A stretch of 64,000 bases of DNA from Argyresthia goedartella (GCA_949825045.1 OX463814.1:37714383-37778382); one strand, 5' to 3'; positions 1 to 9,689 are shown, numbered from the stretch's first letter. Numbers and translations: made by a program. Notes: generated from the letters alone by a model not told the origin.

Positions 1-250
1 CACACCACACGCCAATCATGCCATCTACCGACCAACACTGCGTAATATAAAAAACTGCAATAGAACTCGTAGGTTATTTAGTTCTTCCCCTTATTACAAT
101 AGATGGTTTTTGTAGCATACTGCCGCAGTCCCATAGCTTTTTACTGAACGTCGTATGTGCCAGATCAGCCATTTTGAAATAAAACCTACAAAAGTATCAT
201 GATTGTTACATCGACTAAATTCGTCTAACGCACTCAAAATCATAAAATAT

Positions 251-614
251 TTTATCTACACACGTATCATAAACCCTCTTTACTGCGTTAAAAACCGCAC
301 GTTACGATCAGCATTATGTTAAACTACTTGGTAAAAACTCGTTTCGTATCTGGAAAACTACACATAATGGTCATTATGTGTAGTTTTTCTACATATAATG
401 ACACTCAAATTTCGAACGCCGACGCCCACCTGCGTGCCGTCCCTAGTTTGTCTGTGAAGTTGGTTGGTACTGACATTCAAATTTCGAACGCCGACGCCCG
501 CCTGCGTGATGTTGGTACTAAAGAACAAGCTAAACAATTGCAGAACCACAATGCCGGTCAAACATGCGGTTCCTGAACACATCAAAGAGAGCTTATGATA
601 TGTGTGTAGATAAA
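251..614 (+). repeat. B-family TIR repeat, copy 1
   Basis: The copy starts with TTTATCTACACACGTATCAT (251) and ends with the inverted version GATATGTGTGTAGATAAA (614), giving terminal inverted repeats of about 22 bp with few mismatches. The interior holds characteristic blocks (CCGCACGTTACGATCAGCAT; TTCGAACGCCGACGCC, here twice; GCCGGTCAAACATGCGGTTC). The same blocks recur at 8060-8382 (-), 19876-20179 (-), 20415-20634 (+), 25574-25746 and 25994-26208 (-) and 39108-39421 (+). I infer a non-autonomous DNA transposon family; short reading frames inside it are not conserved as protein. The superfamily is not resolved. Confidence 0.75.
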
Positions 615-735
615 CTAGTGTATGTAACTGTCCATAATTAGGCATTAAAACTCGAGAGTGGGTTTATGAAATGAGCCGAAGGCGAGTTTCATAATAATAT
701 CACTCGATTATGCAGCAGTCACATAAACTACTATT
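615..735 (+). repeat. C module (palindromic flank of the B family)
   Basis: This module follows the B element directly, as it does in other copies. It contains an imperfect palindrome at 651-707 bounded by CTCGAG and CACTCGA. The palindrome's centre is TTATGAAAYGAGCC-GAA-GGCGAGTTTCATAA, a stem with tandem G/A mismatches and a GAA triloop. It ends in GCAGTCACATAAACTACTAT. Other copies lie at 8002-8059, 19745-19875, 20279-20380, 25478-25573 and 45553-45598. Because B and C keep the same order and spacing, they probably form one larger mobile unit. Confidence 0.65.
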
Positions 736-1230
736 CTTAGCTGCGGCAATAGGGAATGGGCAAGCCCCCTTTCACGCAAAATGGCCCCACTGCACTACCC
801 TACTACACTTACTACGCCACAAAGATTATCGTGATACGATACTTTACTTCTGAGATAACAATAAAATTGACACAGTTTACGCTTCCGGATAGGCCCTAAA
901 ATAATTGCGTCATTTGAATCCGCACCCACTGTGACCAAAAATAATGGAGTCATTTTTAACGACTTTTTAATTATGGAAGTTGTTTCAGCTGATAAAGACG
1001 TCCATTAGTAAAGAGCTGTCGCTCACTCAAATAAGTTCCGCTTAAATGTCTAATTATGCCAGTCGATAGATTAATTCTATGTTACAAAAGGTGGTGCATT
1101 AGCGTTTTTTATATCCCGAGCGAAACACATTATGATTCTGAATATCTGTGAGACTTTGAGCTTTTAGGTTGTGATACTAATAATGCGTCCATACGTCACA
1201 AACAAGGTGGACAAAAGGTTTAAAAAATAT

Positions 1231-1426
1231 ATATGTCACCGGAAAATAATACGATCCGCAAGTTTATAAATTTCCTAATTTTTTTTCCGCAAGTTTATAA
1301 ATATACTAACCTAACCTAACATAACCTAACCTAACCTAATCTAGCCTAATATAATCTAGAAGGAAGTTTATAAATTTCCTAGGAAATTTATAAACTTGCG
1401 GATCGTATTATTTTCCGGTGACATAT
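1231..1426. mobile_element. MITE with 48-bp TIRs and CCTAA repeats
   Basis: ATATGTCACCGGAAAATAAT at the left end is matched by its reverse complement at the right end, and the inverted arms extend for about 48 bp to AAATTTCCTA. Between the arms lies a run of CCTAA-like pentamers (about 1313-1352), the complement of the insect telomere unit TTAGG. A further copy of the arm's inner part (CCGCAAGTTTATAAAT) sits near 1288. The ends abut A/T dinucleotides, so a TA target duplication is possible but cannot be distinguished from the surrounding AT-rich repeat. There is no coding capacity. I read it as a Tc1/mariner-type or similar MITE. Confidence 0.7.
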
Positions 1427-1653
1427 AATAATAATAATAATAATAATAATACCTTGGACACTATTTACACATATTGATCTAGCCCCAAACTAAGATTCCC
1501 TGTATCTTGGGTACTAGACAACGATACATATACTTATATAGATAGATATTATACTTAGATAGATAAACAACCATGACTAGGGCACAAACATCCGTTCTCA
1601 TCAAACAAATATTTACCCCCACCGGGACTCGAACCCGGGACCCTTGGCTTCCC
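1427..1653 (-). mobile_element. tRNA-derived SINE (family C), 5' truncated
   Basis: Read on the minus strand, this begins in the second half of a tRNA-like head with a clear pol III B box (GGGTTCGAGTCCCGG, complement of 1623-1640). It runs through a 130-bp body (ATTTGTTTGATGAGAACGGA...; CTTGGGTACTAG; CTAGTTTGGGGC) and ends in an ATT-rich tail at 1427-1450. The same sequence in forward orientation, with an intact tRNA head, is at 25748-25993. The copy lacks the A box. It is a retroposed element, not a functional tRNA gene. Confidence 0.8.
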
Positions 1654-1803
1654 GATATATACTGATACTTACTTTGGATACTGCTCTTCAATTTCTACAA
1701 CAGCAACAATTTCTTGTAGCCATTGATTTGTTCGGTGAGTTTATCAAACATCTTACTATGGTATCGATTTTTTTAAAGTCAAATTTCACGATCTTATACT
1801 CGC

Positions 1804-1931
1804 GAGCGTAAAGGGCTATAGGTTGGCAGAGGCACGAGCATAAAGGGCTATAGGTTGGCAGAGGCACGAGCATAAAGGGCTATAGGTTGGCAGAGGCACG
1901 AGCATAAAGGGCTATAGGTAGGCAGAGGCAC
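1804..1931. repeat. 32-bp minisatellite, 4 copies
   Basis: Four back-to-back copies of a 32-bp unit, GAGCATAAAGGGCTATAGGT followed by TGGCAGAGGCAC. The first has GAGCG in place of GAGCA, and the last has TAGG in place of TTGG. There are no spacers between units, so this is not CRISPR-like. The near identity suggests recent expansion. Confidence 0.9.
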
Positions 1932-2239
1932 GATTTTGGCCACTTATAGGCAGTTATTGAATACTACATTACGCGTGACGGAGGGCTAGCCCAGGCGCTG
2001 CTATTGAGATTGTTTCCCGATTTTTTCCATAACTATTAGAACGTACTTATCTCACTTATAAATTCGATTTGTACCCGCATTTCCTGCGTGTATGCGGCGA
2101 GCATGTACCACTGGACTAGTCCACGGGGCTTCTGAAACCATTCGACCACGAAGCTCCTTAATTTATAGGGCTTTAAACAGCACATCAAAAATACTGATTT
2201 GCACAGCAAATATCAGCGCAAAACACTACGGTAGCTTCA

Positions 2240-2376
2240 TCATCATCATCATCATCCTCTCAGGGGACCCACTGTTGGGTACAGGCCTCCTCATTAACAC
2301 GCCATTCAGCGCGGTCCAGCGCGACCTGCGTCCATTGCGCACCTGCCACCCTCGCCACATCGTCGGACCATCTTAG
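2240..2376 (-). pseudogene. RTE-clade retrotransposon 3' end
   Basis: The minus-strand reading frame ends LRWSDDVARVAGAQWTQVAL and then EEACTQQWVP-stop, followed by a tail of ATG trinucleotides (complement of 2238-2256). This W-S-D-D ... E-E-A-x-T-Q-Q-W ending is the C-terminus of the RTE-type endonuclease-reverse transcriptases abundant in Lepidoptera. Only the last ~37 codons remain. The truncation point abuts the D-family repeat at 2374, so the reading frame upstream is unrelated sequence. Confidence 0.8.
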
Positions 2377-2470
2377 GTGAAGGGTGAAGGGGGTAAGTGA
2401 AGAGAAGGCCCCTTTGTCCTTCATGTTAGGTTGAACATGTAAGAACAACAAAAATACTTAAAATTTAAAC
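2374..2470 (+). repeat. D repeat (GGGGG/CCCCC hairpin), copy 1
   Basis: Begins CTTAGGTGAAGGGTGAAGGG and contains a hairpin of the form AAGGGGGT-(about 14 nt)-CCCCTTT, then GTTAGGTTGAACATGTAAGA and ACAACAAAAATACTTAAAA. The same block is at 31118-31230 (+) and, inverted, at 22325-22425. The three copies have different flanks, so this block is the mobile or duplicated unit. There is no coding content. Confidence 0.7.
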
Positions 2471-2886
2471 ATAAGTACACATACAATATTAAAACTTTTT
2501 TTGTTGAAACTTTTTTTTGTGCGATTAAATGGAAAAATTGGGTTTATAGTGGTTTGCAAATGTCAGGGATCTCTAGATTAAAGGTATTCAACTAAAATAA
2601 TGTCGTTTATGTAATATTTTAATTATGATATGAAATATGCAAGATTAAATTGAAATTTACATCTAGCTAGGTACTTCTTTATAAACTACACATCTCAAGA
2701 AAAATGTAACAGTTATTTGTCATGCTTTGTTTAAGATATTGAAAATCCTGCTTTTTTTTTTGTGGACTATTAGGCAAAGGACCATGGAAAATCATTTACG
2801 AATATTTAAATGCTAAAGGGTTTCATAAATGTTGTTATAATTTTGAAAGTTATGCTTACACCGTTAGCAAATGAAATTATGATGTC

Positions 2887-2894
2887 AACTGATC
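2887..2894. other. 8-bp target-site duplication, left
   Basis: AACTGATC immediately precedes the left TIR (GGGTTAGTTC...). The identical AACTGATC follows the right TIR at 5196-5203. A perfect 8-bp match at exactly the TIR boundaries is strong evidence for transposition. Confidence 0.9.
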
Positions 2895-3331
2895 GGGTTA
2901 GTTCATACGGATCCTGGGATCAGATCAAAGTTCATACGGATCCCGACGATTCGTTCACACCGATCCCGGGATCAGTGTGAACGAAAAAAATATAATATTT
3001 TAGTTCACACCGATCCCGAATCCCAATGTACAGAGACACGAAATATTGAATAGCATTTTATCGATGCTGATTTATTTATATTATATTATTTTTATACGTA
3101 GGGTTTTAGGTGAATAATAATACTGGTAAATTAGAAGCCGTGTGAAGCGTAAATAAAACAGTCTGTAATACAGGGTGTACGGGGACTATATAACATTCTG
3201 TTTATTCCTGTTCATCTTTCCCCCCAAATAATTTGAATAAATTGGACAGAGAAGAGACATGTGCCCAGCGGTGGGTCGATTTGGGCTGAAAATAATATCA
3301 ATGATGAAGATGACGATTTATAGCCGCCATT

Positions 3332-3731
3332 TTGAACTTTTTAGTTACAGGCCTGATTTGCTTCAAAATCGATATCTGAGGATCTGGTTGGAGTCCAATC
3401 ATAATTCAGAACTCAGATTTGACAAAAACGCCGCCATCTTAAACTTTTGATTTACTAAACCGATTTGCTTCAAATTCGATATCTGAGGTTTCAAAAAGTT
3501 CATGATGCGGCGACTTTTTCAAAATCTGACTTCAGAATCATGCTTGGACTCCAACCGGATCTTCAGATATCGATTTTGAAGCAAATTAGTCAAGTTACTC
3601 AAAAGTTCAAGATGGCGGCGATTTTTTCAAAATCTGACTTCAGAAACATGATTGGACTCCAACCGGATAGCAAATTGGCTTAGTAACTAAAAAGTTCAAG
3701 ATGGCGGAGTTTTTTTTTATCTGAGTTCTGA
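3332..3731. repeat. 108-bp internal repeats, left block (inverted then direct)
   Basis: From 3332 to about 3490 the units read on the minus strand (CCGCCATTTTGAACTTTTTAG; GATTTGCTTCAAAATCGATA; TTGGAGTCCAATCAT). From about 3496 they read on the plus strand (AAAAGTTCAAGATGGCGGCG; CTGACTTCAGAATCATG; CCAACCGGATC). The switch makes the DNA able to fold back on itself. Plus-strand units continue after the nested insertion at 4620-4872, where successive AAAAAGTTCAAGATGG starts at 4689 and 4797 give a period of 108 bp. Confidence 0.8.
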
Positions 3732-4619
3732 ATCAAAATCAAAAAATCAAATCAAAAATCATTTATTTCCATAGGATGTTGTTACATCACTTAGATCCGT
3801 CATTACATTTTTTTGGGTGAGTTCACTAACCCAATGGCGGAATCTGTGGAGAAGAGCTCACCGAAGAAACTCCACAGTCGTCGCATCTTTTGCGTTTCCT
3901 TTTTTAAATAAAATATTGTCAAATTACAAAATGAATGCTAATTATATATCGAAACAGCCTGTTACTCAAACAATCTATTCCCATGGACATCTGTCCTCTA
4001 AGTAATCAGATATCCTGTAGTAACCTTTTTTATACAATTTCTGTTTTATTATTATTTTAAACTTGTCTAAAGGTAAGTTTTTAATATCAGTAGGGACCTT
4101 ATTGTAATAGTGTATACAATTGCCTTTAAAAAAATTACTAATTTTATGTAGTCGGCTTACATAAGCAACCAACTTGTCTTTATTTCTAGTATTAAAATTG
4201 TGTATATCACTGTACTTCTGAAAATTAGTTATATTTCTTTTTACATACACAAGATTGTCATAGATATATTGAGACACAAATGTCAGAATATTGATTTCTT
4301 TAAACTTTTCCCTCAGTGACACTCTAGGCCCTAATCTATAAATTGCACGAACAGCCCGTTTCTGCAGAATAAATATACTATTAGCATTCGCAGCGTGACC
4401 CCACAATAAAATACCATAGGTCATTAGACTATGAAAGTAACTAAAGTAGACTAGTCTAGCGGTGTCTACGTCGGTAAGAGCACTAATTTTTTTAACTGCG
4501 AACGCTGCCGAACTCAGTCTGTTCGACAATTTATTTATATGAGGATCCCATTGTAGTTTGGCGTCTAAAGTAATGCCCAAAAAGACAGTCGACTGCACAA
4601 GGTCCAATCTCTGTCCTTC
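3732..4619 (-). mobile_element. 5'-truncated non-LTR retroelement nested in the foldback element
   Basis: Almost identical to the 3' end of the element at 14350-19255 (its bases ~18377-19250), in opposite orientation. It encodes the C-terminal part of the reverse-transcriptase protein, from GQRLDLVQSTVFLG to YRISDYLEDRCPWE-stop (stop at 3975), followed by the same 3' UTR and a tail of TGATTTGATT-like repeats at 3732-3770. Only a few substitutions separate the two copies (for example KKISALTD versus KKMRALTD). It interrupts a 108-bp repeat, so it inserted after the foldback element was assembled. Confidence 0.9.
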
Positions 4620-4872
4620 ATTCCAATCATGGTTGGACTCCAACCGGATCCTCAGATATCGATTTTGAAGCAAATCGATGTAATAACTAAAAAGTTCAAG
4701 ATGGCGGCGACTTTTTCAAAACCTGACTTCAGAATCATGATAAGACTCCAATTGGATCCCCAGATATCGATTTTGAAGCAAATCGATTAATTAACTAAAA
4801 AGTTCAAGATGGCGCCGTCAATTTTTCAAAATCTGACTCTTGATTGGACTCCAACCGGATCCTCGGATATCT
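4620..4872 (+). repeat. 108-bp internal repeats, right block
   Basis: Two and a half plus-strand units follow the nested insertion, each with AAAAGTTCAAGATGGCG, then TTTTTCAAAAYCTGACT, and CCAGATATCGATTTTGAAGC. They continue the array broken at 3731. The motif AAGATGGCGGC occurs at about 4697; at 4805 the second unit has the altered AAGATGGCGCC. Confidence 0.8.
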
Positions 4873-5195
4873 ATTTTATGCATATACGACATCAGTTGCG
4901 GCGATGGGCTAGCCTGTCACGCAAAATGGAGTATTGAATCACTGGCTAAAAGTGGGCACAGTTGTGCCTCTGCCACCCCGTAAGGGAAAAGGGGTGAAGC
5001 TATGTATGTATGTTTTGTATGTATGTACGACATCCGTTTTTATTATTCTTTATTTCGTGTCTCTGTACAACGGGATCAGTGTGCACTGCTACATTTTATT
5101 GCGGGGTCAACTGATCCCACGCGGGATCGGTGTGAACGAATCGTCGGGATCCGTATGAACTTTGATCTGATCCCGGGATCCGTATGAACTAACCC

Positions 5196-5203
5196 AACTG
5201 ATC
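5196..5203. other. 8-bp target-site duplication, right
   Basis: AACTGATC, identical to 2887-2894, abuts the right TIR ending GTATGAACTAACCC. Confidence 0.9.
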
Positions 5204-5782
5204 ACTTTCGTGAAAAGTCATGAACGAAGAACAAAAACACGAAAAAAGCAATGGTCTGTCATTAGAGTAGCCGCATTGCATATTTCAAAAGTCAGTAAAA
5301 ATATTTATAGCAAATTTAATTAACTTTCATAAAAATACAAGAATTACAGTGTGACATTCTCAGAATGATAAAAAAGGTAGAATGGATTATTAAAGAAGTG
5401 TGACAGAGTCGTTCGCTGCTCCCTAATAATTCACCAAGTTAAAAACTCTACAAATCCGACTTCAAGTTCAAGCCCTATTTCTTCCTTCCCTGTCGGGATG
5501 CGAATTAAGTCTTTGTATATGAAAAGTCCTTATCTATACATTTGCTGTACGTAACCATAAACGAAACGTCAATAATGTATATATTTTTTGTTTTTGTTGT
5601 TTTTTTTCAAAAAGCTCTAAATTAATTTTCATAAAATTTATATGAAACCATTTCTGAAGTATGTCCTACCAATAAAAACAAGAATAATCAAAATCAATTA
5701 ATAATTGATAGAACAATTGCGAAACAAACATTAAAAAAAGCAATCTAATTGAGAAACTCCTCCTTTTTGAAGTCGGTTGAAT

Positions 5783-5845
5783 AGAGCTCCTGGTCTAGTG
5801 GTTCACTCAGGTTATGACCTTGTTCCAATGAGATAAGTTATTCAT
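5783..5845 (+). mobile_element. SINE-A head fragment
   Basis: TCCTGGTCTAGTGGTTCACT is a tRNA-like A-box region and is followed by a decayed B-box area and CCAATGAGATAAGTTATTCAT. The equivalent stretch of the fuller copy at 22698 reads TTGGTCTAGTGGTCGCTGGC ... CAATGAGATGAGTAATG. The body is missing: a retroelement stub begins about 5880. Confidence 0.5.
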
Positions 5846-5880
5846 ATACATATAATAATATTTGAATAACGAAAACAAAT

Positions 5881-6655
5881 ATGCGGATGTTTGCTGGATC
5901 GGTGCGAACGAAGAACAACTGAACAAACTCGAACGACTTCAAAACCTCGGGATTCGGTTTGTCTTCGGGCTGCGCAAGTATGACCATGTCTCACATTATC
6001 GCAAGGAGTTGGGGTGGCTTCCGATCCGATTTCGTCGTGACATGCACGTTCTCTCCTATCTGTTCAACATTTTGCGAAATCCCCGCTACCCCTCATATCT
6101 TCGAGAACGTTTCGAGTTTATTTCCTCCAGGCATAGCAACCAGAGATCCCACACGATGTCTCTTCTTTCTACTCCTCGGCATAACAATGCTGCTTACAAA
6201 CACTCGTTTAGGTTAACGGCGGTCCGACTGTGGAACGCACTTCCCTGCGCTTTTAGAGATAGTCCCTCAATTTTCACTTTTAAGGCAAGATTGAAAGAGC
6301 ATTTCCTTTCTCTTTCGTGATAGGTACTTTTATATATGTATATATAAGTAGTATATGTTTGATATATATTTAATTTTTTGCTTTTGTATTTTATTTAGTG
6401 TAAATCATTTACTATATCATTTATTTTATTTTCATTCATTCATTTTTTTATTATATCATTTATTATGTTTTAGTTGTAAACAATTAGATGTGTACAGTTT
6501 TATTGCGCACTAGGACTCTCCTGTTGCACAATTTTTCCTGTCCTGCCTAGGTTTGCTGGTAGAAATCTCTCTTTAGAGATAAGCTCGCCTTTGCTCATAA
6601 AATGTTTTGTTACCTTTCTATTAAGATTTCTGTGCAATAAAGAGTAAAGAATAAA
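5881..6655 (+). pseudogene. Non-LTR retroelement 3' end (family K), C-terminus and 3' UTR
   Basis: The frame 5881-6320 encodes about 145 residues of the region downstream of reverse transcriptase in a CR1/jockey-group ORF2: LERLQNLGIRFVFGLRKYDH, then ELGWLPIRFRRD, then RLWNALPCAFRDSPS. It ends at TGA 6318-6320. The catalytic RT domain is absent (5' truncation, typical of target-primed insertion). The 3' UTR carries a family signature, CTCTTTAGAGATAAGCTCGCCTTTGC, and ends in AATAAA with a short TAAAGAA-type tail. Other copies lie at 47530-48012, 59422-60870 and 60888-61545, with UTR-only stubs at 38130-38262 and 46610-46715. Confidence 0.85.
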
Positions 6656-7147
6656 GAAAATATACCTATGTATAAAAATAGAAAAGACATTACATATTAA
6701 AGTTTACTCCTAGAATCATTTCAGCGTCATTTGTATGTAAATACTTTTTATTCAGCCAGGTGAACATTTTTTTCTCACCCTAATACGTATTCCTTTTTAT
6801 TTATATAGGTAAATGTAAATTGTGTATACTTTTATGTTTATACAGTGAATAAATCCTACCTGTAAACAAAATTCTCTTAATTATTTTCAGAAATAAAAAA
6901 CGAATAACCCATTGCTTAAGTATACTTTTTTTTTTTAGAGTAGTTGTGTTAGTTCTCACTTCAGATCACTTTTGTACCAGATACGAAGTATCGATCACTT
7001 AAGTGCTAAGTCGGAATTAGCGCGGGTTTTGCGCCACTGTGCGGTGTGTATGTGTGTGTGAGCGCGCCGGTTGTAGTGTGAGTAACACGCAGTCCGAAGG
7101 TGGAGGGGCCCTTAAGTACAGGAGAAGACCTTCCAACTCCATAGCTA

Positions 7148-7266
7148 CAGCGATGGGCTAGCCCTCTTTCACGCAAAATGCAGAATTAATAACTGTCTAA
7201 ACGTCGGCACGATTGTGCCTCTGCCACCACGTAAGGGAAAAGGCGTGACGCTATGTTATGTTATGT
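7148..7266 (+). mobile_element. SINE-A 3' body
   Basis: GCGATGGGCTAGCCCTCTTT begins the conserved body. It runs through TTGTGCCTCTGCCACCACGT and AAGGGAAAAGGCGTGACG and ends in the tail CTATGTTATGTTATGTGA. The same body occurs at 4895-5030 and 22858-22965 (+) and at 24945-25043 and 59246-59362 (-). The tRNA head is lost here. Confidence 0.7.
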
Positions 7267-7776
7267 GAGATCAAAAGCCAAATCATAATCAAAAAATCTT
7301 ATAATTCTAAGTAGGTATTTAAGCATGCATTAAAACATGAACTTAGCTGGTTCTAAGCTTGAATGACTTTATGGCAAACAGTTCAAAGTGAAGGCCAAGC
7401 TAAGAGCATAAAGTTAAACTTTTCTTTTACGTAGGTGTCTTCAATTTTACGCTATCCGCGACTTCTAAATTTACACGTAAATATGCCGCTGTGCATAGTA
7501 TAAGCTGCTAATTGTTACTAGTCGTAACGTCAAGGCGTATTAACTGTCGTGAACTCTATGCGTTCAGAAATAAGAGCCATGTTTTATCAAAAAAACTAAA
7601 TTCTATGGAACTGTCATGACTGTTATCTTTTTGCGGGTTTTATAAGCCAATGTACGATGACTCGACGTTGAAGCCGACGAGATGCGACGGACACCGCACC
7701 AGCCCCCCTAGACAGTCTCTGATCCAGGATTCTCGTTTGGGGGGCTTAACCCCACAGAGAACTTAAAAAAAAGTAT

Positions 7777-7900
7777 TGTACTTTTCATGGTTCCGTACCA
7801 TGAGACTACCAAACGCGGCGCTATTTCTTAGCCTTCTCTGGCCGTCCTTCCGTCCGTCCGTCCGTCCGTCTGTCCGTCACCGGGCTGTATCTTATTAACT
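7777..7900 (-). repeat. E repeat end with GTCC microsatellite
   Basis: CATGGTTCCGTACCATGAGA is followed about 40 bp later by an array of CCGT/GTCC tetramers (about 7848-7880) and CACCGGGCTGTATCTTATTA. The arrangement matches 26938-27060 (+ numbering) and, inverted, the right end of 21205-21587. It is a common lepidopteran repeat whose name I do not recall with certainty. Confidence 0.6.
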
Positions 7901-8001
7901 CGTATAAATTTGAATTTGGAAATACTAACCATAGAGGAGATATTTGAGATCAAAGTGGCCAGAACGGCGAAACGCCAATTTCATATGTAAGGACCTAATA
8001 T

Positions 8002-8382
8002 ATGAAGTTTATGTGACTGCTACATAATGCCTAATTATGTACAGTTACATACACTAGTTCATCTACACACATATCATAAGCTCTCTTTGATGTGTTCAGG
8101 AACCACATGTTCGACCGGCATGGTGGCATTGATCATTGCTTTGCAGTTGTTTAGCTTGTTCGGTAGTACCAACTTCACAGACAAGCTGGGGGCGGCATGC
8201 AGGTGGGCGACGGCGTTCGAAATTTGAATGTCATAATTTCACAAATTTTTGTACATTATGGTCATAATGATCAATATTCAGATAAGAAATGAGTTTTTGC
8301 CAAAGAAGTTTATCATTATGCTGGTCATAACGTGTAGTTTTTGGACGCAGTAAAGAGGGTTTATGATACGTGTGTAGATAAA
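8002..8382 (-). repeat. C module fragment and B-family repeat, copy 2
   Basis: Inverted relative to copy 1. It runs from AGTTTATGTGACTGCTACAT (C) to ACTAGTTCATCTACACACAT (start of the B TIR, about 8060), and ends GATACGTGTGTAGATAAA at 8382. The palindromic core of C (CTCGAG ... GCCGAAGGC) is deleted here. Confidence 0.75.
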
Positions 8383-8854
8383 AATATTTATGACCATTTT
8401 GTTTTGTGTGTTTATTTTTGAACTGAAGCTATTTGTTCTTAGTTATTCGGCAGTATACAAATAATAATTGTTCATTCAAATTATATAAGTAGAGTTTATT
8501 TTTAATATATTTAATTTTATTTGAGTCAAAACTCAAAACTCAAAATACAAATATGTCTTTGGTCGGCCCTGAATGTAGTCATATTCAGTAATATTTTATT
8601 ATAAAAAATAAATAGCTTACAAAAATCTGTTGTTGTGTGTGATGGAACCCTTCGTACGCGAGTCCAACGTCGTACTTGAACTTGAGCGATTTCACGAGCG
8701 AGTGTATCTAGCGATGAGTGGCGCGCCGAAAATTACACTTGTCATAGTCAAAGTCAACATTTCTTTATTACCGTATATATTTACATAACGACTGTGGTTC
8801 AATGTGGAGCTGAGGTAAAAAAAATACTTTTACTAAAATTATGTAAATATATTA

Positions 8855-8976
8855 TTAACAAAAAAACTTGCTGTTAACAAATTCTGTATTCCTATAATAA
8901 TCTTCGCCCTTCTGGAGAAGAAGGGCGAAGATTATTAAAGGAATACAAAATTTGTTAACAGCAAGTTCTTTGTTAA
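8855..8976. mobile_element. Hairpin MITE flanked by TTAA
   Basis: Two arms of about 58 bp are near-perfect inverted copies with a 5-nt loop (GGAGA, 8914-8918). Each arm reads CAAARAACTTGCTGTTAACA ... AATAATCTTCGCCCTTCT from outside to centre, with a few mismatches and one indel. TTAA stands at both ends (8855-8858 and 8973-8976), the duplication used by piggyBac-type transposases. TTAA is common in AT-rich DNA and an internal GTTAAC also occurs, so the exact termini are provisional. Confidence 0.65.
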
Positions 8977-9689
8977 TTTAGATAACCCCAATTCTTGTCA
9001 TTTATGTTACATTGAATACTGTAATATCCCATTTCAGACTAAGTCGTATTTACATGGGTTTGAACTTGCTCAAATAGCAATTTCAAAATCTCCACGTTGT
9101 AGTAGATAATGAACCAACCAACCCTTGAAATAGTTGCTAACTTTCGCAAGTCTTAAAAAGTTGCTAATTTTTTTTCTAATCTATTCGCTCCTCTATGAAG
9201 ACTTCTAGGGATTTAATTTTTTCAGTAAATGTTTAATGAGTATTTTTTCCAGATTCTCACTGAAGGAAAACGCGGTTGGATGAAATTTTTTATGGTGTTT
9301 TTTTCCCGTAACTCTGAAATCTTAACTAATTTAATTACGGAATTGAATTCAAAATGTGGATATTACGTATTCGTAATCTCTCCCTAAAAATACGTTTGAT
9401 AAAATAGCGTAATTTATTCTTAAACAAATTTTATGTGGTTTGAGTGGTGCTGTTTAAGTCGAGCGTATTGTTTGCGCTCTCTTTTTTATGTGGTAGTAAT
9501 TAACGCTGTCACTTTCGCTTACATTCGTATTTCCGCTTTTACATATCACCATAACACTAGTCTGTGGTTATTTCTTAGGATAACTTTACGGTTATCAGTA
9601 ATTTAGGAAAATTTTGAAAGGTTCTTGCGTAATATTTTCAAAATAAATTGTCTTGCTACAGTCAGTAAGTCAAGTTTTTTTTCAAAAGT

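Larger units (their letters stand above)
2895..5195. mobile_element. Foldback-type DNA transposon, 2.3 kb, non-autonomous
   Basis: The element is bounded by inverted repeats of about 75 bp (2895-2969 and 5121-5195) that start GGGTTAGTTCATACGGATCC and differ at about one position. It is flanked by the 8-bp duplication AACTGATC. Each TIR is built of subrepeats: GTTCATACGGATCC twice, then GTTCACACCGATCCCG. The interior contains 108-bp repeats in opposite orientations, an RTE-like tail fragment (about 3245-3325), a SINE-A body (about 4895-5030) and a nested retroelement (3732-4619). No transposase is present. An 8-bp duplication fits the hAT, P or Merlin superfamilies; the GGG terminus does not decide among them. 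Confidence 0.85.

Noticed and set aside
651..707. Hammerhead-type ribozyme in the C palindrome
   Set aside because: GA-rich mismatches and a GAA loop are suggestive, but the CUGAUGA and GAAA core segments are not present in the required positions.
1313..1352. Chromosome end (telomere)
   Set aside because: The CCTAA run is short, imperfect and enclosed by MITE arms; it is interstitial.
1804..1931. Possible CRISPR-like array
   Set aside because: Units are contiguous with no spacers, only four copies, and the genome is eukaryotic.
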